Shown one piece after another: positions 25,628 through 35,098 of a stretch of 64,000 bases of DNA. Position numbers and translations under genes: made by a program. The DNA is from Bradyrhizobium sp. cir1 (GTDB lineage Bacteria > Pseudomonadota > Alphaproteobacteria > Rhizobiales > Xanthobacteraceae): assembly GCF_014198245.1 (NCBI RefSeq), contig NZ_JACIHE010000005.1, positions 186,001 to 250,000 of the forward strand, in the 5' to 3' direction. Position 1 is the first letter of the stretch; each line of letters starts with the position of its first letter. The notes beneath the pieces are model-generated. The model worked only from the letters and a program-made list of their open reading frames with translations, made no database searches and was not told the DNA's origin.

Positions 25628-27992
25628 ATTGTCTGCCTCGCTGGCGCGCTTGGGTTGCGGGGGTGAGCTCATCGAGCACGACGCCGACGAGCTTGCGCTC
25701 GGCGCGGCCGAGCGTGCTCAGGATCTCTTCCAGGCTGTCGTTGATGTCCATGCTGGTCGGCAGCACCGCCACCAGCGCATCGACGTCTTCGAGCAGCTTG
25801 CGGCAGCCGGCCGCGAGCGGCATTGCGGGCCCGTCGAGGATCACGAGGTCGTAGCCGCCGGAGGTGCGCGCCTGCGCGATCGCCTTGCGGATGGCCTCGG
25901 TCGCCTTGCCGGCGTCGCCTTCGGCGGCAGGCAGCACCGAGATGCCGTTGACCGTCTTGATCTCGCGTGCGGCCTTGCTGCCGTTCGAGAGCCAGCCGAG
26001 CCTGCTCGGCTCGCTCTTGCCGGGGCGATTGACCTTGTTCGAGAGTGAATGGGCCAGATGGTCGGCGTCGATCATCAGCACGCGGGCGCCGTCGCGCGCG
26101 GCCGCGAGCGCGAAGTTCAGCGCGGTCACGCTGCGTCCGGTGGTCTCGCCGGTGCCGAGCAGCGCGACAACCGGCATCGCCTTGCCGCCGGCGCGCCGGG
26201 CCACTGCCGCGCGCATGTCGCGCCAGGCATTGAGCAGGCTCGTCAGGGGGAAGCCGGGGCGCAGCGTCGGCCAGCCCAGCCGTGTCAGGTCGACGCCGCC
26301 GCCGGTGGCGAGAATGGCGCCGAGCGTGTGGATGACGTCGGCTTCCTGGAGGCGCGCAATCAGCGGCTTTTCGATCAGGGGCTTGTCGGCCATCGAAGGT
26401 TGCAGCGGCGGCGCGGCAAGTTCCGGCAGAGCCTGCGCAACTTCCGGAGTGCGCGAGACCTGCTGCGGCTGCGCGGTTTCCGGAGCTCGTGCGACCTGTG
26501 GCGCTCGCGCAGGATCCGGGGCCGGCGTGCGCTGGGGACGGGCCGGCGTCGGCGCTGGTGCGGTCGCGCCGGCGAACAGCAGTTCGGCCGCGGCAAACCA
26601 GCCCGATGCAGCGATGGCGCCGAGGATGAAGCCGATCATGGCGAACAGGCTCATGGCCGGCGGGAACGAACGCCGCTGCGGCACGGTGGCCTCGCCGATG
26701 ACGCGGGCGGCCGACGTGTTCAGGCTCTCCTGCTCCTCGGTCTCGCGCGAGCGCTTGAGGAAGGATTGATAGACGTCGCGGCTGGCATCGGCCTCGCGCT
26801 CGAGCTCGCGCAGGCGCACGGCGGCCTGGCTGAGCTGCACGCTCTGCCGCTTCTGCGCTTCCAGCGCCCGGTTCAGCGATGCCTCGTAGTCGCGGGCCCG
26901 CGTCAAATCGTTCTTGGCCGACTGGGCGAAGCGGTCGATCTCCTCGCTGATGGTGCGCTTGAGGTCCTCGACCTGCTTCTCGGTCTGGCGCAGCGCCGGA
27001 TGGCGCGGGCCGAGCTCGCCGGCCTGCTCCGCATATTTCTTGCGGGCCTCGGCATATTGCGCGCGCAGGTTCGCAATGGTCGGCGATTGCAGCGCTTCGG
27101 GAATTGCACCGGCATCTGCCGCCGTGCGCCGGCTTGCCTCGATCTGGTCGAGCCGGGCCTGCGCGTCCATCGTCGCCGCCCGTGCTGCGGAAAGCCGCTG
27201 GTTGCTGGAAGAGAGCTGCTGGTCGCTGATCAACGCGTCCTGGGTGCCGACAAAATTGTTCTGCGCCTTGTAGGTCGCAAGCGCGGTCTCGGCATTACGC
27301 AGCCGCTCGCGCAGCTCCTTCAGGCGGCTGGAGAGATCGCTGGTGGCGCGGCGTGCCGCCGAGGCCTGCGAATTGCGCGACTCCGCGAGGTAGACGTTGG
27401 TCAGCGTGTTGGCGAGCATCGCCGCCTTCGCCGGATCGGTCGACCAGACCTCGATGTCGACGATGAAGCTCTTCTCGGTCTTGCGAATCGTGATGTGCCG
27501 GTTCAGCGCGTCGAGCGCCGCGAGCTGCACTTCCTTCGTCTCGGCCGCGGAGGGCGCGCGGGGCTGGAGGCCGATCAGCCCGAGCAGCGACGACATCAGG
27601 CTCTTGCCGTCGCCGCCGCCGAATTCGGGATCCTTGTCGAGACCCGCCTGCTGGATCACCTGGAGCAGCACGCTGTTGGAGGTGATCAGGCGCGCCTGGC
27701 TCTCCACCACCATGGACATGCCGGAGACGTCCTGCGCGCGGGGCGTGAGCTCGCGATCGACGAGCTGGAGTTCGCGCGGGTCGACATAGAGCTGGGCTGT
27801 GGCGGTGTAGCGGGGCGTCAGGCTCTTGCCGACCGTGACCGCAAGCGTCGCGCCGAGCAGGGCGGCGGCTGCAATTGCGACCTTGCGCCGCCAAAGCAGG
27901 TTGACCAGCTCCAGCACGTTGAAGCCGGCCTGAAGCCTCTGCTGCGGGGCCTCTGGTCTGGCCCGATCTATCGGCTGGTTATAGTCCAGCAT
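25620..27992 (-). CDS. ExoP/GumC-type polysaccharide co-polymerase with kinase-like domain
   Basis: A 790-residue protein. A Wzz domain begins at about residue 27 with a membrane helix (AIAAAALLGATLAVTVG), followed by a long coiled coil (about 200-440), a second helix near 465, a Pro/Ala-rich linker with repeated RTPE/RAPE units (about 490-545) and a C-terminal BY-kinase-like domain (about 610-790). In the kinase domain the P-loop reads GTGETTGRSVTALN, with Arg where Lys is expected. The Walker A' segment VLMIDADHLA and Walker B LVILDGPAM are present. Only one Tyr lies near the C-terminus (GRQYA) instead of a cluster. It should set chain length of an exopolysaccharide in the inner membrane; kinase activity is doubtful. 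Confidence 0.88.
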   Translation of the reverse strand: MLDYNQPIDRARPEAPQQRLQAGFNVLELVNLLWRRKVAIAAAALLGATLAVTVGKSLTPRYTATAQLYVDPRELQLVDRELTPRAQDVSGMSMVVESQARLITSNSVLLQVIQQAGLDKDPEFGGGDGKSLMSSLLGLIGLQPRAPSAAETKEVQLAALDALNRHITIRKTEKSFIVDIEVWSTDPAKAAMLANTLTNVYLAESRNSQASAARRATSDLSSRLKELRERLRNAETALATYKAQNNFVGTQDALISDQQLSSSNQRLSAARAATMDAQARLDQIEASRRTAADAGAIPEALQSPTIANLRAQYAEARKKYAEQAGELGPRHPALRQTEKQVEDLKRTISEEIDRFAQSAKNDLTRARDYEASLNRALEAQKRQSVQLSQAAVRLRELEREADASRDVYQSFLKRSRETEEQESLNTSAARVIGEATVPQRRSFPPAMSLFAMIGFILGAIAASGWFAAAELLFAGATAPAPTPARPQRTPAPDPARAPQVARAPETAQPQQVSRTPEVAQALPELAAPPLQPSMADKPLIEKPLIARLQEADVIHTLGAILATGGGVDLTRLGWPTLRPGFPLTSLLNAWRDMRAAVARRAGGKAMPVVALLGTGETTGRSVTALNFALAAARDGARVLMIDADHLAHSLSNKVNRPGKSEPSRLGWLSNGSKAAREIKTVNGISVLPAAEGDAGKATEAIRKAIAQARTSGGYDLVILDGPAMPLAAGCRKLLEDVDALVAVLPTSMDINDSLEEILSTLGRAERKLVGVVLDELTPATQARQRGRQYA

Positions 27993-28271
27993 CGTCCCCA
28001 GCTTTCATTCCAACGGCCGCGGGCTGAGGGGCTACTCTTCGCTTTACGCCACGCACCCGGGATATAGGTGCCCAATCAACGCAACAGGGAAAATTAACCA
28101 TACTCATTGAGGGACTATTCACCGAAATGGCAAACAAAGCGTTTAAGCGCATGCCACGCCTCGACGCGTCGCAGCGACGCGGAAGCCCCCGAGAGATTAA
28201 CCGTTCGTTACCGCGCGCAGCGTGGCCACGAGGCTCCGCTCCTCCCGCAATGGATTGCGCGCGCATGATCG

Positions 28272-29069
28272 TCAGCTTTTCCGCAGGATGACGTGATAAT
28301 CGCCGCGGCGGACGTCGGTGCCGCGCGGGAGCACGGCGTTCAGCACGGCGGTGCCGGCATCGACGAGCGCCGCGAACAACGGCTTGCGCCGGCGCATCTC
28401 GGGATAGCGCGGACTCTCGACCTCACGGCGATAGATCATCTCGAGGCCGTTGGCGGCTGCGAACGTTTCGAGCCGCGGCAGCGTCACCAGTGGATGGAAG
28501 AAGGTGGGGAACGGCGGCTCGCCAGGCAGGCCGGCGTCCTTGATGCCGCGGACGTGCCGGTAGAACCAGACGTGGAACCAGTGCGGCGAATATTTGGTGA
28601 CGACGCCGGACAGCGAACGCGGATTGGGCGCACCGATCAGGATCATCCCGCCGCGCTTGAGCGCATCGCGGAAATTCAGGAGTGCAGCATCGACATGGGG
28701 CAGATGTTCGATCACGTTGTAGCAGATCACGAGATCGAAGGTTTCGCTCCCAAAGCTGTAGGTCTGCACATCGCCGAGGATGGCCTCGTCCGCGTAGGTG
28801 TTGTTGCGGACCTGGTCCTCGTCGATGTCGACGACGGTGACCCTGCTGCGGCTCAGCAATTCCGGTGGCAGAACGCTGCACGAGCCGCCGCCGGCTTCAT
28901 AGATGGCGAGCCGTCCCTGCGGCAGTTCGCGACGCAGCACGTCGTGAACGGCGAGCAGGCTGTCGCGCGCTTCGCCGGGGACCAGATCATGCAGCGCCTG
29001 GACGTGTGTGGTCGCGGGGGCGTCGATCGCCGTGGCTGTCGCGAAATCGATCGTGGCTGGCTTGTTCAT
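28272..29069 (-). CDS. SAM-dependent methyltransferase (class I)
   Basis: A 265-residue methyltransferase. The SAM-binding glycine loop is IYEAGGGSCSVLPPELL near residue 60, with VTVVDIDEDQV as the acidic motif II and DLVICYNVIEHLPHVDAAL as motif IV. GMILIGAPNPRSLSGVVTKY follows. This layout is usual for sugar or lipid-head methyltransferases in polysaccharide loci. It is 279 bases upstream of the ExoP-like gene on the same strand. A role in capping or decorating the exopolysaccharide is inferred; the acceptor is unknown. Confidence 0.85.
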   Translation of the reverse strand: MNKPATIDFATATAIDAPATTHVQALHDLVPGEARDSLLAVHDVLRRELPQGRLAIYEAGGGSCSVLPPELLSRSRVTVVDIDEDQVRNNTYADEAILGDVQTYSFGSETFDLVICYNVIEHLPHVDAALLNFRDALKRGGMILIGAPNPRSLSGVVTKYSPHWFHVWFYRHVRGIKDAGLPGEPPFPTFFHPLVTLPRLETFAAANGLEMIYRREVESPRYPEMRRRKPLFAALVDAGTAVLNAVLPRGTDVRRGDYHVILRKS

Positions 29070-29475
29070 ATTTTCTGACCGCGCTTGTTCTATTCAAATT
29101 TACAGGAAAAAACTCGCATGCCCGAAGAGCAAATCTGATGCCGCACCACCTCACCGGTCGTGGTGCTTACGGGCGGGTTAATGCACATGGGCGTTAACTA
29201 CGGCATCTTCCGTATCGCGGCGCCGGCGCACGATGGACTACGAATTGCAGTACCACGGACGCATGTAGTTGCCGGGGAAACACGTGAAAACGGTTAAGTG
29301 CATGGCGTCCGGTCTGCATCGTCGGAATATCCGCGGCGTGGTGCCGTCTCGCGCCTCGAGCCGGTTGTCCACTTCGACACGCAACTGTCCCGCGATACTG
29401 TATCGTCGCGGGACGACGCTGGCGCATGCGACCGGCGCAGGGCTTTTTCAACATATCTCGGGCATCTAGAGCGCC
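29070..29475. other. Divergent intergenic region inside the exopolysaccharide cluster
   Basis: About 400 bases between the divergent methyltransferase and glycosyltransferase genes. I see no convincing coding frame. It is AT-richer near 29075-29130, where promoters could lie, and contains the hairpin at 29387-29414. Confidence 0.6.
29387..29414. promoter_or_regulatory. Perfect inverted repeat before a glycosyltransferase gene
   Basis: Nine-base arms GTCCCGCGA and TCGCGGGAC flank a ten-base loop, 61 bases before the start at 29476. It may be an operator or a leader hairpin of the glycosyltransferase mRNA. There is no T-run, so it is not a standard terminator. Confidence 0.5.
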
Positions 29476-30504
29476 ATGACACTGATCCCGACAGACCTGT
29501 CTGCCAGCCGGATATCGGATGCCGTGCGCGATCCCAAGCGCCAGATCGCGGCGAGCTCCCGCGTCATCGACCTGTCAGTCGGCATCGTCGTCTGCATTCC
29601 CTGCTTCCGCCGCCCGCAGCATCTGCGGCTGACGCTGGACTCGCTCGTGAGCCAGCGCACCCCGCGTTCCTTTGCCGTCGTCATGGTCGAGAACGACGCT
29701 GCAAAGCGCGAGAGCGCGCCGGTCGCCGCGGAATATCTCGCCGACGGCAGGCTCCAGGGCATCTGCCTCGTCGAGCAGCGGCAGGGCAACTGCCAGGCGA
29801 TCAACGCCGCGTTCGAGACGGCGCAGGCGCTGTTTCCCGCCGCGACCCGCTTCCTGATGATCGACGACGACGAGATTGCCTCGCCCGACTGGCTCGAGCT
29901 GATGGTTCGCACCGCGGAGGCGACCGGCGCCGACGTCGTCGGTGGCCCGGTGCTGCCGGTCTTCGACGACGACAGCAAGCCGTGGCTTGCGCGTCATCCC
30001 GCCTTCCGCCCGGCCTATGATTACAGCGGCGCAGTGCCGCTGATCTATGGCTGCGGCAATTGCCTGATCACCCGCGCCGCGTTCGAGCGGTTCGACAAGC
30101 CCGCGTTCGATCTGCGCTTCAATTTCCTCGGCGGCGGCGACTGCGATTTCTTCGTGCGGTGCCGCGACGCCGGCATGGTCTTCCACTGGACGGCGGAGGC
30201 GGTCATCACCGAGACCGTGCCGCAGAGCCGCATCAGCTTCAGTTGGATCGCCAAGCGGGGCCTGCGCATCGGCGCGATCAATTATCGCGTGCAGTACAAG
30301 GCCGCGCAGAGCGCGGCGGCGCGGGCGCGGGTGTTCGCGCAGATGCTCGGTCGGCTGCCGCTGTCGCTGCTGCGCGCGGCGCGTCTGCTGACGACGTCGA
30401 AGTCCGTCGTCGCGATGCATCCGGTGATGGTGGCGTTCGGTTCTGCGCTCGCGGCCTTCGGCTTCGATCCGAAGCCCTATGAGGCCTCGAAGATCGTGTC
30501 CTGA
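29476..30504 (+). CDS. Family 2 glycosyltransferase
   Basis: A 342-residue GT-A fold transferase. IVVCIPCFRRPQHLRLTLDS near residue 36 is the nucleotide-sugar-binding start. FLMIDDDEIASPDWLELMV (about 130) holds the metal-binding DDD/DxD motif. GGPVLPVFDD and GGGDCDFFVRCRDAGMVF, with the ED-like acidic base, follow. A hydrophobic or basic C-terminus suggests membrane association. It adds a sugar to the growing exopolysaccharide unit. Donor and linkage cannot be read. It is convergent with a second GT2 gene, only 15 bases apart. Confidence 0.9.
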   Translation: MTLIPTDLSASRISDAVRDPKRQIAASSRVIDLSVGIVVCIPCFRRPQHLRLTLDSLVSQRTPRSFAVVMVENDAAKRESAPVAAEYLADGRLQGICLVEQRQGNCQAINAAFETAQALFPAATRFLMIDDDEIASPDWLELMVRTAEATGADVVGGPVLPVFDDDSKPWLARHPAFRPAYDYSGAVPLIYGCGNCLITRAAFERFDKPAFDLRFNFLGGGDCDFFVRCRDAGMVFHWTAEAVITETVPQSRISFSWIAKRGLRIGAINYRVQYKAAQSAAARARVFAQMLGRLPLSLLRAARLLTTSKSVVAMHPVMVAFGSALAAFGFDPKPYEASKIVS

Positions 30505-30519
30505 CGCTGCAGAGAAGAG

Positions 30520-31506
30520 TTAGATGCCGAAGCCGGCGAGAGCTGTCCTGGCCGCGGCGCGCGGCAGCGCCTTGAGCGAGCGCCTGCCAACCATCGCGAG
30601 ATAGCCAAGAGCGTCGCGATATCTGCCGAAGCGGACCGCCTGCATCGCCGAATAGGTGACGAGATGAATCTCCGCGGCAAGGCGCAGCCCGGCTGCCGTG
30701 CCTTCGGGCAATCTCGCCAGGATCAGACCGTCGTCGAAGACACGCGCGATCGCCGGAAAGAAATCCTTCGGCGTCCGCACCGCCGCGTTCATGGTGTTGG
30801 CGGTGTGCAGGCGGTAGTCGAGCAGCAGCTTCGGCGCGAACTCGAACTCGCCGATCGCGGCAAGGCGGCACCAGCAATGCCAGTCCTCGCAATATCTGAG
30901 CGAGGTGTCGAAGCCGCCGATGGCGCGGAAGGCCTCGGCACGGGCGAGCGCGATGCCGCCATTGACGATGAAATTACCGCCGGCGAGGCGTGCGAGCACG
31001 TCGCCGGAGGGCTTGCGACGTCCCTTCAGCAGGTCGCGCCGGCCGATCTGCCGTCCCTCGCTGTCGATCGTGTTGTAGTCGCCGTAGACGAGAACCGCGC
31101 GTGGAGCGTCGCGCGCCGTTGCAAGCAGTGCCGCCACCGCGCCGGGGCGCAGGCGGTCGTCGGCATCGAGGAAGAGCAGCCAATCGCCGCCCGCATGCCG
31201 CGCGCCGAGATTGCGCGCGGCCGACACGCCTGAGGAGTCGTTGCTCATCAGGCGCAGCCGCGGGTCACGGATAGCGCGAATGATCGCGACGGTCTCGTCG
31301 ATCGAGCCGTCGTCCACGACGATGACTTCGGTCACCTCAGTTTGCGTCAGCGCGCTGGCAAGAGTTTCGCCGACATAGGCCGCGACGTTCTTGGCGGGGA
31401 TGACCACGGATACCGACCCGGCCGAGCCGGGTTGCAGCGGGAGACGCGCCGGCGCCGCCACGCGTGAGCTGGCCGGCAATTCGAGAACGTCTTCGGCGGT
31501 GATCAA
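30520..31506 (-). CDS. Family 2 glycosyltransferase
   Basis: A 328-residue GT2 protein. SVVIPAKNVAAYVGETLASA near residue 32, VIVVDDGSIDETVAIIRAI, and WLLFLDADDRLRPGAVAALL (DxD) are canonical. YCEDWHCWCRLAAIGEF supplies the ED-type catalytic acid. The C-terminal 80 residues are helical. It works at the cytoplasmic face of the membrane on lipid-linked sugars. It lies convergent to the GT2 gene at 29476 and divergent from the polymerase gene at 31799, so it is probably a one-gene transcript in the same polysaccharide cluster. Confidence 0.9.
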   Translation of the reverse strand: MITAEDVLELPASSRVAAPARLPLQPGSAGSVSVVIPAKNVAAYVGETLASALTQTEVTEVIVVDDGSIDETVAIIRAIRDPRLRLMSNDSSGVSAARNLGARHAGGDWLLFLDADDRLRPGAVAALLATARDAPRAVLVYGDYNTIDSEGRQIGRRDLLKGRRKPSGDVLARLAGGNFIVNGGIALARAEAFRAIGGFDTSLRYCEDWHCWCRLAAIGEFEFAPKLLLDYRLHTANTMNAAVRTPKDFFPAIARVFDDGLILARLPEGTAAGLRLAAEIHLVTYSAMQAVRFGRYRDALGYLAMVGRRSLKALPRAAARTALAGFGI

Positions 31507-31798
31507 GCTGCGGCTCGTCTTTAATGATCTGTTAACCGGGGCGCATCGGGCGAGCTGGCAGAACCAGCGATCGAAAACTCGCGGCGGATGATACCCGCAT
31601 TACCGGCAAATCATTGTGGGCAAGGCCTGCGCGGCGCCGGTTTCGTCAAGTAACGTTAAGCCGGCGGCATTGAGCCTGCGGAAATAGGGAGGCGTGCGAC
31701 AGGGTAGTGTGGCTGCAGAGGTCCGTGCTGGTTGACGATCGGTTAATGGGGATGAGGTAGGCGTAAGCTTCCGCCGGCTTCACCACCTGCCTTGAGCC

Positions 31799-33151
31799 AT
31801 GGATCGCAGCGCCGCTGACATGACTGACGTCGAGGTCCCATCGCTCGGCCACCTCCTGCGCGGCGGCCTTGCGGGGCTGAATGCCGTGCGGGCGACGCGC
31901 TGTCTCGTCGCGATTGCGGCCCTGCTTCTCGTCCTGGTGACGCTCGATCCGTTTCCCGACCTGCGCAGCGAGGACGCGGCCACCGTCGTCGGCGGGCGAA
32001 TGGCGCTCACCTACGTCTCCTGGGGTCTGCTGGCTGCAGTTGCGGTGCTGCTCGTCGCGGTCACGGATGCACCCGCGTTGAAGAGCCTCGTGACACCGCT
32101 GCATTTATGTCTCGTCGGCTGGCTGTTGATCAACATCGTCTTCTCCGAGAGCCGCGGCGTCTCGATCCAGCGTTTCGTGCTCGCCGCCAGCGTGACCTCG
32201 CTCGCCGTCCTGCTGCCGCTGTTGCCGCCGACGCAGCGGAGCTTCAATTTGTGCCTCGGCGCCGCCGCGCTCGCGCTGCTCGCGCTGTGCTATCTCGGCG
32301 TTGTCCTCGCCCCGCAATATTCGATCCACACCGCGCTCGACGTCAGCGAGCCGCAGCTCGCCGGCGACTGGCGCGGCAGCTTCGGCCACAAGAACGTCGC
32401 TTCGCCGGTGATGACCATCCTGGTCTATGTCGGTATTTACCTTTGCGCCGCCGGATCGTTCGTGATGGGGCCGGCAATCGCTGCGCTCGCCGGCATCTTC
32501 CTGATCTTCACCGGCGGCAAGACCTCCTCGGTGCTGTGCCTTGCGATCTACGTGCTGGCCTCGCTCGTCTATGTCACGCGAAGCCTGTGGCTGAAGCGGC
32601 TCATCTGCTTCGTGCCGCTGATCGTGATGAACCTGCTGACGGTCGGCAGCGTGCTGAGCCCGGCGCTCGGGGCGATGACGCGGCTGCTTCCGCTCGATCC
32701 CACCTTCACCGGCCGTTCCGCGATCTGGGAGTTCGCGCTCGCGGCGGTGTCCGAAAAGCCGATCATCGGTCACGGCTATGCGGCGTTCTGGGACGACGTC
32801 ACCGCGCGGCAGACCGCCCAGGGCGCCGAATGGGCGACGTCGGCGGCGCACAGCCACAACTCCTATCTCGACCTCGCGGTCACCATCGGCCTTCCGGGGC
32901 TGGCGCTGGTGATCCTCGTCTTCGTGCTCGCGCCGCTCGGCAATTTCCAGGCGGCCCAGTCTCACAACCGAAGCAGCGCACTGGCAAAACTGTTCCTGAC
33001 TGTCTGGCTGTTCGGCCTGTACTACGGCGCCACCGAGACCTTCCTGCTCGAACGGCAGAATCCGATCTGGTTCATGTTCGCCCTCGCGGTCGCGGGCCTG
33101 CACTTCCTCGCAAGGTTCCAATGCGTTGACCGGACGGAGCCCCAGCGCTGA
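31799..33151 (+). CDS. O-antigen ligase / Wzy-type polymerase (ExoQ-like)
   Basis: A 450-residue membrane protein with about ten to twelve hydrophobic segments. A long periplasmic loop before the final helices (about 300-370) contains GRSAIWEFALAAVSEKPIIG and AAHSHNSYLDLAVTIGLPG, the Arg and His-rich loop of the Wzy_C (PF04932) family. GHKNVASPVMTILV near residue 197 also fits ExoQ-like proteins. It polymerises lipid-linked repeat units in the periplasm. It follows a 290-base non-coding stretch and probably leads a transcript with the acyltransferase-like gene downstream. Confidence 0.88.
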   Translation: MDRSAADMTDVEVPSLGHLLRGGLAGLNAVRATRCLVAIAALLLVLVTLDPFPDLRSEDAATVVGGRMALTYVSWGLLAAVAVLLVAVTDAPALKSLVTPLHLCLVGWLLINIVFSESRGVSIQRFVLAASVTSLAVLLPLLPPTQRSFNLCLGAAALALLALCYLGVVLAPQYSIHTALDVSEPQLAGDWRGSFGHKNVASPVMTILVYVGIYLCAAGSFVMGPAIAALAGIFLIFTGGKTSSVLCLAIYVLASLVYVTRSLWLKRLICFVPLIVMNLLTVGSVLSPALGAMTRLLPLDPTFTGRSAIWEFALAAVSEKPIIGHGYAAFWDDVTARQTAQGAEWATSAAHSHNSYLDLAVTIGLPGLALVILVFVLAPLGNFQAAQSHNRSSALAKLFLTVWLFGLYYGATETFLLERQNPIWFMFALAVAGLHFLARFQCVDRTEPQR

Positions 33152-33269
33152 CAGCTTGTCGCAGTCGCGGCGCCGTGGTTGCGCCGGCTTAACGATAAGC
33201 AGCGACGTTACTTGTGGTCTGCGGCAAAACATCATCTATGGAAACATTCAGCAATCATATGTCCCAGGG

Positions 33270-34415
33270 ATGACGTTTCTCAGCGTCGAGCAACCAGATG
33301 GTCTTGTGTCCAGCACGTCGGCAATCGCAGTCGATTTCATGCGTGACTGGCGGCAGGCGGCATCGCGCCTGAGTGCCGGCCATCGCACCGCTTTCCAGCA
33401 TGATTACTGGCTCGGCGCCTGGTACGAGGCATTTGGCGACGTTGCGCCGCTGATCGCCGTGATCTCCGATGTCGCGACCGGCAAGAACATCGCTGTCGTG
33501 CCGATGATCAGCCATGTCAGGCGCGGCATCCGCATCGTCGAATTCGCCGATCTCGGCGTCTCCGACAACAATGCGCCGATCCTGGCGCTCGATGCGGCAT
33601 TGGATGCGGCGACGATGGACGCGATCGGCAAGGCGCTGGTCGAGGCGTTGCGCGCCTTGCCCGACGACTTCGACCTGCTGCGCCTGAAGAAGATGCCGGC
33701 GCAGGTCGCCGGCAAGCCGAACCCGCTGGTGTCGCTCGGCCGTGCCGGATCCTGCTCGGTCAACGGCAACCTCGTGCTCATCGGCGACGACTATGAGGAT
33801 TATCGGGCGTCAATCAGGCGCCTGCAGATGCCGCGGTGCTGGCGCGTCTTCAGCCGCCTTGGCAATGCTCGGTTCGAGATCGCCACGGATGCCGGGCGCG
33901 CGCGCGAATTTATCGATGTGATGGACCAGCAGCAGGCGGAGCGGATGAGGCAGCTTGGCTCGCCGTTCGTTCTGAACGACGATGTTCACGCCCGCTTCTA
34001 TCGCGAGGTGGCGCGCCAGGGTGTCGCCGAAGGTTATGCCGTCATCTCGGCCCTGCTCTGTGACCAGGGCATCGCAGCGACCGCGCTCGGTATCCGATAC
34101 GGTGCGACCTACTTCCTGCTGCGCATCAGTCACAGCGGCAAGACCTGGGCGAACTTTTCTCCCGGACTGCTCGTGACCGAGCGCACCATGGCGGCGCTGC
34201 ATGCAGAGGGCGTGCGCCGCTTCGATCTCAGCGTCGGCAATCAGGATTACAAGCGCCGGCTAGGCGCTGAGCGGGTGCCGCTGACCGACGCCAGCGTCGC
34301 GCTGTCCTGGCGTGGACTGCCTTTTGCCTGGCGCGATCACGCCGCGCAGGGCCTGCGACGTCACCCCAGGCTCGCCGCCCTTGCCGCGCGGGCGATGGGC
34401 AAGGGGGCGCGCTGA
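33270..34415 (+). CDS. GNAT/BioF2-like acyltransferase of polysaccharide locus
   Basis: A 381-residue protein of the CelD/BioF2 acetyltransferase type (PF13480-like). WLGAWYEAFGD near residue 45 and the C-terminal block KTWANFSPGLLVTERTMAAL followed by RFDLSVGNQDYKRRLGAE are the usual conserved regions. Such proteins sit in exopolysaccharide and cellulose loci and are thought to acylate the polymer or its precursors. ATG at 33270 was chosen because it begins the family-like part; a GTG at 33126 would overlap the polymerase gene and add 48 unlikely residues. Substrate unknown. Confidence 0.82.
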   Translation: MTFLSVEQPDGLVSSTSAIAVDFMRDWRQAASRLSAGHRTAFQHDYWLGAWYEAFGDVAPLIAVISDVATGKNIAVVPMISHVRRGIRIVEFADLGVSDNNAPILALDAALDAATMDAIGKALVEALRALPDDFDLLRLKKMPAQVAGKPNPLVSLGRAGSCSVNGNLVLIGDDYEDYRASIRRLQMPRCWRVFSRLGNARFEIATDAGRAREFIDVMDQQQAERMRQLGSPFVLNDDVHARFYREVARQGVAEGYAVISALLCDQGIAATALGIRYGATYFLLRISHSGKTWANFSPGLLVTERTMAALHAEGVRRFDLSVGNQDYKRRLGAERVPLTDASVALSWRGLPFAWRDHAAQGLRRHPRLAALAARAMGKGAR

Positions 34416-34436
34416 CGGGCGCCGCCCGTTTCGCCG

Positions 34437-34976
34437 TCACCTTGGAAGGCCCGCGCGAAAGGCGTCCAGCAATGCGTGCCCTTGCAGCCAGTCGCCGAGC
34501 CCGCTCGCGGCATTGATGTGGCCGAGCGCACCCGCCACGATCAAGCCGGACTGCCAGTCCTGTGCCCGTCGCCGTGTCACCTCGAGCGCTCCATAGGGAT
34601 CATTCGTGCTCGCGATGACCAGCGCGGGAAAGCGCAGCGGGCGGTCCGGGACCGGCTTGAACGCCATGGCCTCCGCGGGAAAATTGCCGCCATCCGGATC
34701 GGGCACGGCGACCAGAAAGGTGCCCGCGATCGCGGACGGGAAGCGCGCGGCCCAATGCGCCACCAGCAGGCAGGCGAGGCTGTGGGCGACCAGGACAGGC
34801 GGCTTGGCGCAGCGCGCGACCGCGCGATCCAGGGCCTGCTCCCAGTCGTCGAGGACCGGCTGGTCCCAGCTCGCCGGCTGGAATCGCGTGAAGCGCGGCT
34901 CAGTGCGCTCCCACAGCGTCTGCCAATGGGTGTCTCCGGAGCCGCCGAGGCCGGGCAATGTGATGATGTCGTGCAT
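34437..34976 (-). CDS. RBBP9/YdeN-family alpha/beta hydrolase
   Basis: A 179-residue small serine hydrolase. The oxyanion start is IITLPGLGGSGDTHWQTLWE, the nucleophile is in VLVAHSLACLLVAHWA (Ser in the HSL elbow), and an Asp in ASTNDPYGALE and a His in GALGHINAASGLGDW complete the triad. The family is compact and cytosolic; the substrate is unknown. The ATG at 34976 begins the conserved part, and the longer frame to 35063 would run into the promoter of the divergent Lrp gene. It is convergent with the acyltransferase gene (21-base gap). Confidence 0.87.
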   Translation of the reverse strand: MHDIITLPGLGGSGDTHWQTLWERTEPRFTRFQPASWDQPVLDDWEQALDRAVARCAKPPVLVAHSLACLLVAHWAARFPSAIAGTFLVAVPDPDGGNFPAEAMAFKPVPDRPLRFPALVIASTNDPYGALEVTRRRAQDWQSGLIVAGALGHINAASGLGDWLQGHALLDAFRAGLPR

Positions 34977-35098
34977 GAACGTCCCGTGATATCTGAGGTT
35001 ACGTCGCAGTGTGACCGGACGTGGTCCTGCATCACATGGCAAGTCATCGGCGAAATCGACCATCTGCCGATGATCTCAAGGTGGAAGGGAGAATTTTG

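Noticed and set aside
26049..28067. 672-residue open frame on the plus strand
   Set aside because: Antisense to the ExoP/GumC-like gene, whose Wzz and kinase-like motifs are clear.
32105..33235. 376-residue open frame on the minus strand
   Set aside because: Antisense to the polymerase gene; charged, repetitive translation with no motif.
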